From Sternotherus odoratus (taxonomy: Eukaryota; Chordata; Testudines; Kinosternidae), in contig JAVMKO010000018.1 in assembly GCA_032164245.1 (NCBI GenBank), positions 744,001-808,000 of the forward strand: a stretch of 64,000 nt of DNA, in the 5' to 3' direction. How positions within the stretch are numbered: the stretch's first letter is position 1; every line of letters begins with the position of its first letter. Positions 49,665-61,914 of the stretch are shown piece after piece. Made by a program: the position numbers and the translations under genes. A model generated the notes under the pieces. It searched no databases, had not been told where the DNA came from, and saw nothing but the letters and a program-made list of their open reading frames with translations.

Positions 49665-52600
49665 GTCTATCTATGGCTAAGGTTGCTTTCTTGCCTTGCC
49701 TCCAAATATAGGAACAGACTTGGGAGCCAGAGACTATGTATACTGGATGAGACATTCCTCCCCTGGGGAATTTGGCTGCCTGTCTCCCACGGCAGCGTAG
49801 AGACATCTAAAAAATTCATAAACTCACAACAAAGTCATAACTAAGGAAGCTCCAAGACACAAGATGTTCATGAAGCTAAAATGAAGGTCAAGGGAAAAAA
49901 TAGGACAACTTCAATCAAAACCAACCTTAAATACTCAAGAAATTGAGAGATTAAGTTAGACTGAATGAAATCCAAACATTTGAAATAGAGACATTCACAG
50001 TTAGAGGACTCATCCTTAGATCTGTCCTCATAGCAATACTCTGAGAAAAACCAGAAACCCTGAGACAGCCCTATCAATCTGTATCAAAGAGGTTCATCTC
50101 TTTAGTAACCAGTAAAGGGAGAGCCCCACTCTTAGTCCTAGAGCAGTTGTACCGATTCCTGACCTCTTAGAATATTTTTCTGTGGCTTCTACATACCGTA
50201 CAGTTCTAAGTGATTAACCCTACAGATCACTTAACAAGGGCCATCGCTTCCCACCTTTCTTAGAGATTCCAACAATTCTCCATGTGCCAGAGGCACAGAG
50301 ACATCAAAGCACGTACAGGAAGAGACGATGCCTAGGTGGCAACAGAGCACTAGAGATGGGTGTGCAGAGAACCAGTTAGAAAGCCAATGCTCTGCCATGC
50401 ACGTGCAGGCTGGATGAGTACAGTCAGGATCTTCCTCCATCTTCGAGACAGGAGCAGCTACAGACTGCAGGTTGCTTCAAGCCATTAAGAAAACAGATGC
50501 CAAAGGCTAGATGGGCCTTCTGAAAGTCCTAGGTCCAATAATCAACACCTTACAAAGAGTGTGTGAAAGGTAGGAAGAGGAGATGGGAGCCTGGCATTGG
50601 TACTGAGAGAGAATGAATGTTGTTTGGGAGGTTAGAGTTAAGATAGCTCCTTAAACTCTGGATTTCCCAACTTTCAAATGATAGGATTACTTTAAAATTT
50701 AACCTTGTCTCTTAGGAAATTAAGTGTCCAGTGACTCTTTTCTTAACTACCATGGTCTTCCCCTTGCTTCACTTATTTGCAGCAAATTTCTAGGTCTGGG
50801 ATAACATATAGGGCCAGTGGGAGTCTTGCTTGAGAGAGGACTGCAAGGTTTTTGTGAGAACACGCCCAATGCAGCAGCAATTACTAATCATCATCTTTCA
50901 CATGTTCAGGGCGCACTCTCCACACCACTGTCACCAGGCTGTACTGGGCGTCGGGGAGTCCCCTGCTCCTTTGCTTGGAGGTTCTAGCTTCACTGTGGGG
51001 TAGGAGCCCAGCTGGCCTCTGTTGAGGAGCACAATCTCTCCAACCCATTGAGTGCCCATGCTGTGCTCAGGTCCTGCCTAGCCCATCCAATGCAGAGCAG
51101 CTGCTATTTCCCCATGGTCTTGTCACTCGCGGTGGGGAATAATCCATTTCACATTGCTAAGTTCCGTCTTGTCCGAATACCTCTCAATCTTACCGAGAGC
51201 TAGAACCTTCTTCTTCAGCCTAGGCACATGCCAGCCAGGTCCCCATCATGTGACCCATGCAGCGTGAAACACAGACATACACAGATCAGGGATTTTGTTC
51301 CTTTGGGAGATTGTGGACAGTGCTGTATCTCCGAGACAGCTCGTCCAGTTGGTATGGAAATTATTCACCTTAAAGACCATCTGTCACTCAGGCCCCAAGA
51401 CCCTACTGTGTCCTTCATTTTTAGGCCTCTTCCCATGCAGTTCCCTATGCCTGAATATCCTCACTGATCTTCAGTGCCACATTTCCTCCATATCCTCCTT
51501 CTTAACCCACCCACCCCAGCTCTCTTCTTCCTGTGTTCCCTCTGAAAATGACATTTTGCATAAGACTCCCTCTCCCCTGTACATCTCTGTGCAAGTGTGA
51601 AAAAATAAAAATCAAGCCCTCGACTACTTCTGAACAGTGGGAAATTATAACTTGTTCATGTGCACATGCACTTATGTGAGAAATGCACATTCTCCATTTC
51701 CAACAACACTTTACAAACTAGACCAGGCCTTATTTAATGTATTTATTTGTTATGAACTGAGTCTTGCAAACTTTGTGATTTATGAGGTCAGAATTTATCA
51801 ATAGGAAACACTACACACTTTACTGTCCTTGTCTAGTAAATGAAAAGCTATGCTTGTTTTCCTAACCCAGCAGAGGGAAATTAAAATGCTAAAAATAAAC
51901 CAGCAGGTAGCAGAAGTAAAACTAAATTACCACAAATAGATAGTGACACTGTATGTAAATTGCTATTGATTTGTATGAGTACATCGTAACTGAACATTTT
52001 TAGTTTCAGAAATATTAATCATTGCCAAGTCTCACTGCCTAGAAATGCCAGACGCCACCTTCCTGGGTTGAGAATCTCCAACTGGGATCTCTCCCCTCCT
52101 TCTTCCCCCTTTCATTAGTGCGGAGTTCAGCTCACCACAGGGCCAACAGTTTAGAAGGAAATACTCTTAAAAAAACCCTCAGCTTGTATTTTCGTGAGTA
52201 CCAGAGCCAAAGCACAATTGTTTTGCATTATCTCCGAGCCTGCCCTCCCACCAGACTCCGAGTCACGTCCCAATATCAGAACGTCTTTCAAGTGGTAGTA
52301 ATGAAAAGATGCCTTGAAATGGCGAGATGCCACACAAAGAGGGCAAAGAAAGATTGGAGGGAAATTTTTCCAACACACAGCTCCCAAAGGGAACGTTCAC
52401 ATCGGTACTTCGGCAAGTCACTGGCTGTTGTAGGTGCCTGCAACGTTCATTTAAGTGTCCATGTATGGGACATTCACATCTTCTAAAGGTGCTTAGATTT
52501 AGGAATCAGGGCTTGTCTGTCTGGAATTGCACCTCAGTCAAGCAGTTGGGTGTCAATATTTCTTTGCAATCCATGGCTTCTTGGAAATGACTGTGCTCTC

Positions 52601-53871
52601 TCTGGGCTTGCTGACAAGGGGTGAAGCAATGTCTAGGAGCTAATGAGTGAAATCTCCACTCAGGAACGGGACTGTGGGCCCTGAAAGAGCTACACATGAA
52701 TGCAAATCCCACTACAGCCATTCCTGTCAGGATTATCAGAGTCTCAGCCAGGGAAATCCTCACCAGGCTAGTCAGCAGAGCTAGCAAAAGGAAGTGCCTT
52801 GAATCCAGGAAGAATTGGCTGTTCATCCAACCCCTCTCCTTTCTAGCATTCAGTCATTAGGCATCTGCACGCTAGGAATTTAAATATCTAGAGTGACAAA
52901 GAAAGAGGCAGGTTGTTTCCAGAGGAAGGAGTGCGCCTCTTAATTCCTGATCACTGTCTTTGTTCATAGAAAACGCACCAAGGTGCAATGATAAGGCATA
53001 CGTGGCCAATGAGAAAGAAAAGTAGGTTTGTGTAGAGTACTCATGGGGGAAAAAATATTCAGGCCCAGCTCCTTCTCCCGTGAACTTGTGTATACCACTG
53101 CCAAGCTCAACGAGACTTAGCATTAGCACTGAGTTTCAGCAGCCTGCTTGTTTAAATCATACATTTTCTCTCACAGCTAGGGGGGCAGCAAGAAACCCAA
53201 ACTTCCACAGAAGTGAAACAGCCAAGCACACACTATACAACTGAAAAACAAACTTTGCCAGATCTTTTAAACTGGCTCTGAAATTAATTTTTGGCTTTTG
53301 CTACAGTGGCATATTCTCAGACTGCCAAAGCGATCACTTGGAATGTGGAGCCATTCAGGCAGGCTGGAGTCTTCACCAGTGATTGTAGGTTTTATGTCAC
53401 AACAAGAATTTGCAGGACATACTAGCAAACTATACTAACATTGCACTATGTAGCCAGGATATGACCATATTAACTGCACAGCAGGCCCCAATGCAGCACA
53501 ACAGAAAGATCACCCATAATTGTCAAGAGTGGCTTTATTCCCTGAGACAGTTTTGCACCCACAGTAGATGGTGCACGTTTTTCTACAATTACTCTGACTC
53601 CCACTCTCTCCTCTGCACCAAATGTTTGAGGAATGTGTTTACTGAAGGGCTTCTCTACACAGAGACACCAGGGGAAATGAATCCAAATTCATTAAAGGTG
53701 AGAATTTATATACTCTAGGTACTGTCCATGTTGAGCTCTGGAGGTACATAAGGATCAGCACAGGATGTGTCACATTGTCTTTGAAAGATTAAGTAGTATG
53801 ACAAGTGTTAAGTTAAGTACAGTGTTACCGGCAGTTAAAACAGGTCTGCCTGAAATCATCCTCTCTGCAGT
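49660..53871. other. Unique sequence, no gene recognised
   Basis: About 4.2 kb. Frames of 60-122 codons overlap on both strands (52118-52590 plus, 52151-52826 minus) and show no domain. No repeat recognised. Confidence 0.5.
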
Positions 53872-53970
53872 CCTCATCAGTCAAGAATCAGAGAGGTAGC
53901 AGTGTTCATCTGGAATAGCAGAGGTAACAAAGAGTCCTGTGGCACCTTAAAGACTAACTAAAGTAATGAA

Positions 53971-54006
53971 GCATAAGCTTTCATGGGCTAATACCCACTT
54001 CGTCGG
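53971..54006 (-). ncRNA. Degenerate hammerhead-ribozyme motif in PLE terminal repeat (left arm)
   Basis: On the minus strand the order is CCGACGA (core CUGANGA with U4 changed to C), a GUGGG/CCCAU stem II, GAAA, then A-G-C, UUAU loop, G-C-U as a three-pair stem III. This is the minimal type I hammerhead layout known from PLE terminal repeats. The core substitution should abolish or strongly reduce self-cleavage. Confidence 0.6.
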
Positions 54007-54009
54007 TTT

Positions 54010-54050
54010 GCATCCGACGAAATGGGTATTAGCCCCACGAAAGTTTATGC
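54010..54050 (+). ncRNA. Degenerate hammerhead-ribozyme motif in PLE terminal repeat (right arm)
   Basis: CCGACGA (U4 to C), an AUGGG/CCCCA-like stem II with one extra C, GAAA, and stem III A-G-U, UUAU, G-C-U. It has the same architecture as the left arm but is more decayed. Confidence 0.55.
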
Positions 54051-54108
54051 TTCAATACTTTAGTTAGTCTTTAAGGTGCCACAGGATTCTTTGTTACCTC
54101 ATCAGTCA

Positions 54109-54667
54109 GGCAGCTCTAGTTCCGTCAGGAAACTCTAATTTGGTAGAACTTGATTTTTCTTATTTATGTGACCACAATCCAACCTGACGTGCACAATGAT
54201 CTGCTAACTGACACTCGTTCGGGGTTTTGCTTAATTCACAAGAGACAGGAGACTCAGAGCTAAGGTTTCTCGAGGAATCTGTATTTTATATTGTTGTGCT
54301 GAAAAGCTCACACACACTTTTCAAATCCTGGCCACTTCTAGGACTTAAAAGTCCGAGATAAAGACAAACTGAGATATCTGTACTCTGAAAATCCTCTTCT
54401 TGTAAGCTTAGGTCAGACTCCTTTTTCTGTTTAATCACTTTCATTGAATTTTGTATTATAAAAAAGATAAAATAAGTAATATCATCAAGCAAAGTGATTA
54501 ACATAATGCTACAAAATGTAGCATGAAAGAGATAAATAACCCTGCATCAAAGCACAGATGCGGATGGTAAAATCTGCATTTATTAGTTGCAAGAAGAGAC
54601 TCTATTCAATTCTCAATAATCAAATTGTAGTGCTTATAGAGAAACTGGGATCTCGTAGACTGAACAG
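54109..54667. other. Unique AT-rich sequence, no feature recognised
   Basis: No repeat or coding signal seen. Confidence 0.5.
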
Positions 54668-54669
54668 CT

Positions 54670-54812
54670 AACTCCAGCACACGGAGCCTGGGTCTGTAAC
54701 TCCTGCAATTCTAATCCCAACTCTACAATGTCCCGCTGGCTTTAGCATATGGTAAGTCATTTAGCCTATCAGTGCCTCCGTTTTCTCATGTTGGAAACAA
54801 GGGTAATACGAA
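54670..54812 (+). repeat. MIR-type SINE relic
   Basis: GGAGCCTGGGTCTGTAACTC, TCTAATCCCAACTCTACAAT, GTAAGTCATTTAGCCTATCA and GTGCCTCCGTTTTCTCATG follow the MIR consensus order: B-box-like TTCTAATCC, then CAAGTCACTTAACCT, then GCCTCAGTTTCCTCAT. Old and diverged. Confidence 0.75.
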
Positions 54813-54999
54813 GAGCTGGTTGGGAACTTTTGAACTACACTTTTTTCATGGAATCAAGGCAGTTCTGGGTTTAGGAAAGTTTTGTTAGGATGAAATTTTT
54901 GGTCAACATCAGAGAGAGAAAGACTATCTGAGAACACAGTCAACAGCCGCGTGGTCAGGCAGATGCACATTGGCGTCACTGGTCTAACTCAGATGGAGA

Positions 55000-55070
55000 A
55001 AAGACTTGAGCTTTGGACTCCCATGTCCCATGTGAGCACCCTGACCATGAGGCTATCAAGTCAGTCTTTT
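55000..55070 (-). repeat. tRNA-like SINE/MITE fragment, inverted copy
   Basis: GACTTGAGCTTTGGACTCCC, ATGTCCCATGTGAGCACCCT and GACCATGAGGCTATCAAGTC are the reverse complement of the module at 55158-55225. The A-box-like end (complement of GACCATGAGGCTA) is at the right. Confidence 0.55.
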
Positions 55071-55157
55071 ACACACTCTCTTCCCCCTGCCTCCCCACAC
55101 TGAAGCTGTTCCCCTTTATATAAATATTCATTGGGCTATGGGGAAGAGAGAGATTGA

Positions 55158-55225
55158 CTCTTATAATCTGGTCTCAGGGGCACTTACCTGGGATGTAGGA
55201 GACCCAAGTTCAAGTTCTTGCTCCA
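55158..55225 (+). repeat. tRNA-like SINE/MITE fragment
   Basis: An A-box-like TAATCTGGTCTCAGGGGC is followed by ACTTACCTGGGATGTAGGAG, ACCCAAG and a B-box-like AGTTCAAGTTC at 55207-55217. This resembles a family with RNA polymerase III type internal promoter boxes. Confidence 0.55.
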
Positions 55226-55325
55226 AATCAGGAAGATCTACTGGTTGCAACAAGTCTTTCATTAGGAAGGTTTGGCAGGTGAGGCACGGTATCCCTGGTC
55301 AACAGCCAAGACTCACCTCAGAACA

Positions 55326-55380
55326 GCCAATAGCCCAGTAGCTAGGGCATTCACCAGGGACATGAGAGATTTGAAGCCAG
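55326..55380 (+). repeat. tRNA-like SINE/MITE fragment, second forward copy
   Basis: The A-box-like TAGCCCAGTAGCTAGGGC (55331) and B-box-like GATTTGAAGCC (55368-55378) are spaced about 37 bp apart, with CATTCACCAGGGACATGAG between them. This parallels the copy 170 bp upstream. Confidence 0.5.
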
Positions 55381-58014
55381 TGATGTTATGACGATTAAAG
55401 TTTAACATGCTTTGAAAATTAAAAGCACTAGAAAAATCAGTAGTTATTGAATATATTGGGGGAGAAACCAAGATTGTTTGTGTCTGGAAAATTCATTGTG
55501 CCACTGAAAACCAGGATGCCTTTCACAATGAAAATAAATTTTATTCCATTTCCTATGGGAATGTTTAGTAATTTTCCATGATTTGCATTTAAATCTAGAG
55601 GCATCAAAGATATTATTAGTGCTACATTGCGATAGAACTTTATTAATTCTCACTAATGACTAGAAGACCCATTGTGGATTAGTTGGCAAATTAACAAGTA
55701 AGCAAGCAAATATGATTACAAGAAAACATCAAGGTTACTACATCACCAAATGTACTTTGTTAATTTATGTTGAAACATTGTTTAGTTTAATTAGTTATAA
55801 TAATCTCCACTATGTTTATTAGCATGTTTTGCAAAAATAACGAAGCCTTAGTTCTACAAAACCAAATAACCACAAAGCTGTCCGACAGTTAATCTTTATT
55901 GAGCACTAGAAAGTCACTTTACCAGGAGATTTGTGAAATTCATATGTTCAGAAAACCTCAGGTGTCTCTAGGACTTTTTGGAAGATTTCTCATTGCTTCT
56001 TCAGTCATGATGATTCAATTAATAGATGTGCATAAGGCACTTTCTTACCCACAGAGATAGTATACAAACATTAGGACATCCATGCTCACCATTTCTTTGT
56101 AAACACGGGAACTCAGCTGTTTTAACTTATTAATGCCCTTATTATAGATAAATTCACTGAATTATTAAATGGAAAATATTAAGCCATGTTGAAACTCTAG
56201 GCCCGTAGATACTGCCTGAAACCCGGAGCCACTCCCTCTGCCGCCAGCCTAGACATTAGTGCAGTAGAATTATTTCTTCCATGGCCAACCCTCATTCAAC
56301 ATTTCAGTCAGAGCAAATGCCCCAGCCCTGAAAGAAGTGTTAGGTTCTATTCTAAACATGCTCTTCCTTCTAGTTCCAGACAGCAGAGCTGTGCTACCCC
56401 GTGAAAAAGAAAGGAGAGACAAACTGGCACTGCACCTTCCAAAATCATTCACATGCAGATTTCAAATTACCTCTGCCCGGTCCCATGTGAATATACGTTA
56501 GTTGGAGCCAACTCTGCTCAGGGTCTCCTCTCTGCAACATCCCATTACCGACCTTTCAGGATGAATATTAGTTTGCTATTAGCTCCTGTCATGTGACATT
56601 ATTGTATTGCAATGAAAGACTCATCAACGCACCCTGTGACCTTGAACTCCAGCCTTCAGCTCCAGCCCTGAGGGGGACACATCCTGGCTAAGGACCTGCA
56701 GAGGATACCCAGTTACTCCCCTTCGAGGCACACCTGCCCCAGCCTGCAGTTTGGACCCTGCGCTACACACTTCTTGCAGGCAAAATTTCCAACAGAGAAC
56801 TTTGTGTGGAAAGAAAACTACTTCTGCAGAAGAGCCACTCCCAGCCCCTTTCCCTGTACATTTAATATTCCCACATTGCTACCTCCCACTAAAGAAACAT
56901 TTGAGCACCCCATTACTGAATCCCAAACAGCGGCTCCCAAGGCTCTCTACTATTAGGATGCTATAAGGACTATTTGTATTGTTAGCTCATCAGAAAGAAG
57001 CACCGACAAGGGTCAACCCCTTCCTGAAACTCACAAACCCAACATCTCTATGAGCGCCGATTACAGCGCTTCAGTTCCTGGAGAGTCCTCTGCTCACACT
57101 ACGTATCATTTTATTAAGAAATTCTGTAAGTGTCAGTGGTGCAATTCATTTTTATTAATTTTCTAACATGAAATTAGCAGCACCTGCAGCAGCAAACGAA
57201 GAATGGGGAATGTTCCGGTTCAGTGCTGGATCGATGTCATTAATTCTTTAATACCAAGAGGCCTGTTTGTATGAACTCAGCATTTAACTGCACCAATTAA
57301 TTTCAATATTAAAAAAAATTCAAAATGAACTCAACAACTAATTTAAGAAGGTCCTTGAACAGCCGTTGCAACTTTCCTCCTCGTGGGACATTATGCTTTC
57401 AAGTATAAATACACAGGAGCAGGATATTGTAATATTAATAGGAAAATTGCTATTTTCATGCATTGCCTTTAGCAAACTAAACAAACCCTTAAAGTCTCAA
57501 AAACATTTCTACAAACACATGCATATTTCTGATGTGTTTAATGGTGCTGCATATATCCCCTGACTCTGCTTAATATGCTTTCTGACCACTCAACAGGCTG
57601 AGTTGGCAAAGGCTCAGTGAGACGTCTTTTTGCATTAATTCTAGAACTCTAGCTCCCAGGTCAGAAAACAGCCCTTCCAAATGCAATCATTTTACCTCTT
57701 GTTCTGAAGCCAATGGGTGGAGTGAGACAAATGGTTTACACAGCCCCAAGAAAATAAGTGGCAGCACCCAGAGACTGCATATTGAGATGCCGGTCACTAG
57801 TGATAAAATACAGACTCACCCCTAGGCTGGAGACGTGTGAGACACACTCTGCGCCCCAGGGGAGTACCCTGTAACCTCCATCTTCATCATTCATAATGGT
57901 AACAGTGTAAATAAAGCAGGCCATGTAAAATATCATGGGGAAGGGTATGATCTGCTGAAACCCATTTTTCCATCTAAATGTGTGTGTCACTAATACACAT
58001 GTAGTTATGAGAAT
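55381..58014. other. Unique AT-rich sequence, no gene recognised
   Basis: No recognised repeat. The repeat-free stretch 57110-57330 is one of the candidate conserved non-coding segments. Confidence 0.45.
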
Positions 58015-58950
58015 GGCGTCTGGCTGTCACTAAAATATGCTGCGGGTTTGGGAAGTGCCCAGGTACTAGCTCCCCCAAAGACAATAGCAAGGAAAGTAAC
58101 CAACACCCAGGCAGGTGTCAAACAACCTTCAACAGCCGTTGTCCGGCAAGGGAGCTACAATGCAGTGACTCACCTGCACGAGACCTCACCAGACACGCCT
58201 GGACTTGTGTTCTCCAAGCATAGGGACTGAGGGTATAAAACAGAACACAGGGGCCCCAGGCTGGGCCTTTCTCCTTCCCCCACCAACGCTGTGAGCAACA
58301 AGGACACTCAGAAGACTGAAGACTCCAACAGAGGGGACTGGCCCAGGTTTCAAGGGTGAAACCTGCACACTATGAACTACACTATCCAGGGGCTGAGAAA
58401 AACTGCTTCATCTAGATGTTGCCCAGTCTAACAGGGTTGAGAGTTTAGACTGCATGCTTATATTTTATTTTAGTAACCACTCTGACTTTTTGCCCATCAC
58501 TTAAAATCCCACTTTTATAATCCGTAAAGTTGTTTTACTGTTTATCTTTACCATTGTGTTTGCCTGAATTGCTTGGTAAATCTGCTCAGGTTTCGGCTGG
58601 TGTATATCCACTTTCCATTGATGAAGTGGTGAACCAATTAATGAACTTGCATTGCTCAAGAAAGGGTCTTGAGCAGGGCAAGACGGTATATTCCTGAAGT
58701 ACAAGGCTGGGAGCTGGTGGGAGCTGGCTGGTGCCTTTCTCTGTGTGATTCATGAATGTCTCCGGGAGCATTCATGCAATCTAGCTAGGTGTGGAAGCTC
58801 CACATGCAGTTGTACTGAGTGGTAACAGCACCTGGAGGGGTTTGCTGCTTGTCATTACCAAAGCATGAAAGAGAGAGTCCAGGCTGGAGAGTTAAGAGCA
58901 CAGAGGTCCCACAGTCCCATGCTGCACCCCTGGGATCCCACCACAGTGTG
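58015..58950 (+). mobile_element. LTR-like retroelement relic
   Basis: The segment has a promoter-like TATAAA at 58234-58239 about 200 bp in. It then runs through CTGGGCCTTTCTCCTTCCCC, GTGGTGAACCAATTAATGAA, GCAAGACGGTATATTCCTGA, GGTGCCTTTCTCTGTGTGAT and GGTAACAGCACCTGGAGGGG to a CTGGGATCCCACCACA-like end. From memory these blocks belong to a high-copy turtle LTR-type repeat. I see neither a primer-binding site nor pol-like sequence, so a solo LTR is the simplest reading. Borders and class are uncertain. Confidence 0.4.
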
Positions 58951-59082
58951 CACCTAAGTTTCTTGGCAGCAAGAACCTGAACTATGAGCAGGTGTAGTAG
59001 TAATACATTGGAGTCTGGGGGAAGTGGGTGCACTTCCTGTAAAAGCAATAGCACATGAAATCTCTCACCTCTCAATCCTAAC

Positions 59083-59095
59083 ACCCCCCCCCCCC
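59083..59095. repeat. Poly-C tract
   Basis: About 13 consecutive C residues. Confidence 0.9.
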
Positions 59096-59606
59096 AATTT
59101 GATAACGATTAATGAAAAACGTTTTTAATAAGGTAAGAGGATGTTAGGGCAGCTTGAATGCTAGAGAAGGGGGGGTGGAGAGTGTCCTAAGTTTAACAGA
59201 AGTTGTTTTCCAACTTTGCAAAGAAAACCACCCTTCTCTTTTCTTTAACTGCTCTTCTACCAGCCTCCCTGGTCTAAATCCTCCCCTCAGCTGTGAGCTA
59301 TTAAACATTCCGCGAGTTAATTTGTACTATTTGTTACGGTCAATAACCATTCTTGTATCTTACTGTAATTTCTGGCCCTACTAATTACAAAGGAATGATA
59401 CCAAACCAAGCAACAAACTATCAAAGGTTCATCTTGTGCTGTGTCTGCTGTACTTCTCTCTGTATTTGCATTTCCTGGAGACATCCCCAAAGGGGGATGG
59501 AAGAGGCACTCTCTGGCTTTACAGTACCCTCTTGTCGGCATTAAGCATTGTCAAGCTACTCTCCAGGCAGTTGTTAGCACATTGAACTTCAGAGGCCAGA
59601 AGTGGG

Positions 59607-59730
59607 TAGGGTGACCAGATGTCCCAATTTTATAGGGACAGTCCCGATTTTTGGGTCTTTTTCTTATATAGGCTTCTATTACCCCTCTCACCCCATCCCG
59701 ATTTTTCACACTTGCTGTCTGGTCACCCTA
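59607..59730. mobile_element. 124-bp hAT MITE (GGGTGACCAGA family), copy 3, intact
   Basis: The termini are TAGGGTGACCAGATGTCCC and GCTGTCTGGTCACCCTA, with 13 terminal bases perfectly inverted. GAAGTGGG lies directly outside both ends (59599-59606 and 59731-59738), an exact 8-bp TSD that places this high-copy turtle MITE in the hAT superfamily. It is the best preserved of the three copies and appears young. Confidence 0.92.
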
Positions 59731-59738
59731 GAAGTGGG

Positions 59739-61914
59739 AGGGCCTCACTTTGAGTTACTCTGGCCTCCTCCCGGGAAAAGCACTAGGGCTCCTTGTATTA
59801 TCTGGGGGCAGGTCCTGCCAGAACTATAACACTGAATAGTTCCTTATTCCTCCAAAAATGTGTTTTTACATCAGTTACCTAACAGCCTAGTTGCGAAGAG
59901 GTGTGAAAATGCGCTGGGTTTCTCCCAACTACTCAGCAAGAAAAACAGAACTTCAGCACGTCCTGCTGAGCTAAGTCTCTTGTGACTAATAAACCCTGGC
60001 TCCAGTCATTAGCAATGAGAAAGAGGCTGTAATTTAGAAACACCAAAAATGTGGTTTTAGATAACACCCCGGAACTTTATACACTCTCCGGAAGTGCAAA
60101 TTCCTTGTCTTGTTTTCAGTCACAAGAAATGTAACTTTGTCTCTTAACAGAATAAAATGATCATCAGGATCAACAGGAAAACATCTGCAGTCTTTAATTT
60201 ATTGTATCAGTTCCCACCGGGTTGCAGAAGTTAAACATTTATGGCAGTTAGAAGAATACATGACATTTACTGCTTAATAAACTGCAAACATGCTTGTTAA
60301 TTTGGCTTTTTGGGATCTCCTTGCTGCCAGACACTTAACCCAATAAGAAACATGCCAAAATACAAACAAACGTCGAGTCTGCATTTTAAACAGGAAAAAT
60401 GCGAGGGATTTTTTTTTTTAGTTTCTGGCTAACAGATTAGTGACAGTATGGAGCATTGTCAAGATAAATAGCCTACAACCTTCACTCAACAAAGCCTTTT
60501 AAATGCATTCATCTGAAAGGATACAATTAAATGTTAAATCATCAGGTTAAAACTTTTACCTGTCAAGATTGCAGGTGGTCTGTTTTTAATCAATCTGATT
60601 TCATTCAATAGAACACTCATTAAGTCAATTAATGAGACTTCAGTGTCACAAGCTATCAAGCATGACTTGGAGTTTTCACTTTGTGTCCAATGAATTGATT
60701 AGCAAGTCAAGTCATCAGTGAAAATAAATCAATGTACATTTTCACAAGCTGCAATATTAGCAATGTTACCTTGTTTTAGGGGAAGTCGTTAGCCATTCTT
60801 CATGCTTTTCAAATGTTATTAAATAAGCTGCAATTTCCTGCAAAAGAAAAATGTGCAAAAATGAATTAACTTGCATAGTAGTTTTGGAGATTTGAAAGTT
60901 TCACAGAACAGAACTTCTCTAAATCTGGTCCACCCTCCAGTAGGATACTTTCAATCCCACCTTTGCTGCTAGATCCTTGATTTTAAATCCACTGTGAAAT
61001 GTCTTCTTTGTACAACTTGGCATGCTAGAATGATGAAAGCCTTTGGCTGGAAAGGGCAAGTCTATAGTGAAGACCACAATATTTCAGCCTTTAAACAGAA
61101 AGCATGAGAAATGACTTCCTAGCCCAAATGTCATTCATTTAAAAACAGAAGCAGGCAACTGGTCTTTTAGTCACAGTCACAATGTTCTGTGTTAGGGAGG
61201 CCTCTGCCACAGACAGAGCCATCTTCTAAATCTTTTGTCCAAAAAACCAGAAGTTGTGTTTGCCAGCTTGGATTCTAAGCCCCAAACCCCCAAAGCCAAA
61301 CTGTGCAAAGATTAACAGGAAAAAGGAGAAATACATTAACCTTTCCCAGCACGGAGAAACCACTGATAACTTCATATACTGAGCTGCTCCTCCGAGCTCT
61401 GTGCTAAGTCAGGAAGCTCAGGGCACAATGGTGAAAACCTGGGCACCTGAAGGTAAATTAAATATTTATACACACAACATCACTGCCGATAGAATTACGG
61501 GTTTATTAATAATTTCCACAAAAAGACAGTGGGTGACATCACCGTAAGTCATTGCTCCCACTTGCAGGCATGATATGGCCCATTACTTCCAGATGAGAAC
61601 TGATTTGCTCACAGGAAATTGGCAGGGTCTGTAAGTTAAATGAAGACAGTGCGGGTATGTGTGTTTCATAAACCTCAAATTACTACAAAACACCAAATCA
61701 ACTTCCTTACGCCTGATAAAAAAAGCTGCTGAACAGGAATTATGCATCAGCTTTCAATTAGAAGACTCAAAACTCCAACTCTGGTGCAGTGCTACGCACA
61801 TGAGCCTTTTATAGAGAGGACGACGCTAGACTGAGCTCACAGCATCTCTTATATAGCACGGGATTAGTCACCTTCAAATGTTACATACCAGCCCATTCCT
61901 CTCCTGTTTTGTCA
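59739..61914. other. Unique AT-rich sequence; 60160-60880 repeat-free and possibly conserved
   Basis: No mobile element is recognisable. ATTAAT/TTAATGAG, TTGATTAG and AATAAATCAATG words are dense between 60520 and 60740, as is common in developmental enhancers, but no conservation data are available. Confidence 0.4.

Larger units (their letters stand above)
53884..54096. mobile_element. Penelope-like element reduced to two head-to-head terminal repeats
   Basis: The arms 53921-54006 and 54014-54100 are near-perfect reverse complements (GGTAACAAAGAGTCCTGTGG paired with CCACAGGATTCTTTGTTACC) around the 7-base loop TTTGCAT. The left end adds AATCAGAGAGGTAGCAGTG, the complement of the family's 3' end also seen at 25775-25796. 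The 12-mer CCTCATCAGTCA sits immediately outside both ends (53872-53883, 54097-54108) as a TSD. The last few bases of the right arm fall inside the second TSD copy. No internal coding region is left, so this is one insertion of a snap-back PLE product. Confidence 0.9.

Noticed and set aside
53921..54100. Assembly artefact creating a false palindrome
   Set aside because: The arms differ at several positions, and an exact 12-bp duplication flanks the unit, which favours a real insertion.
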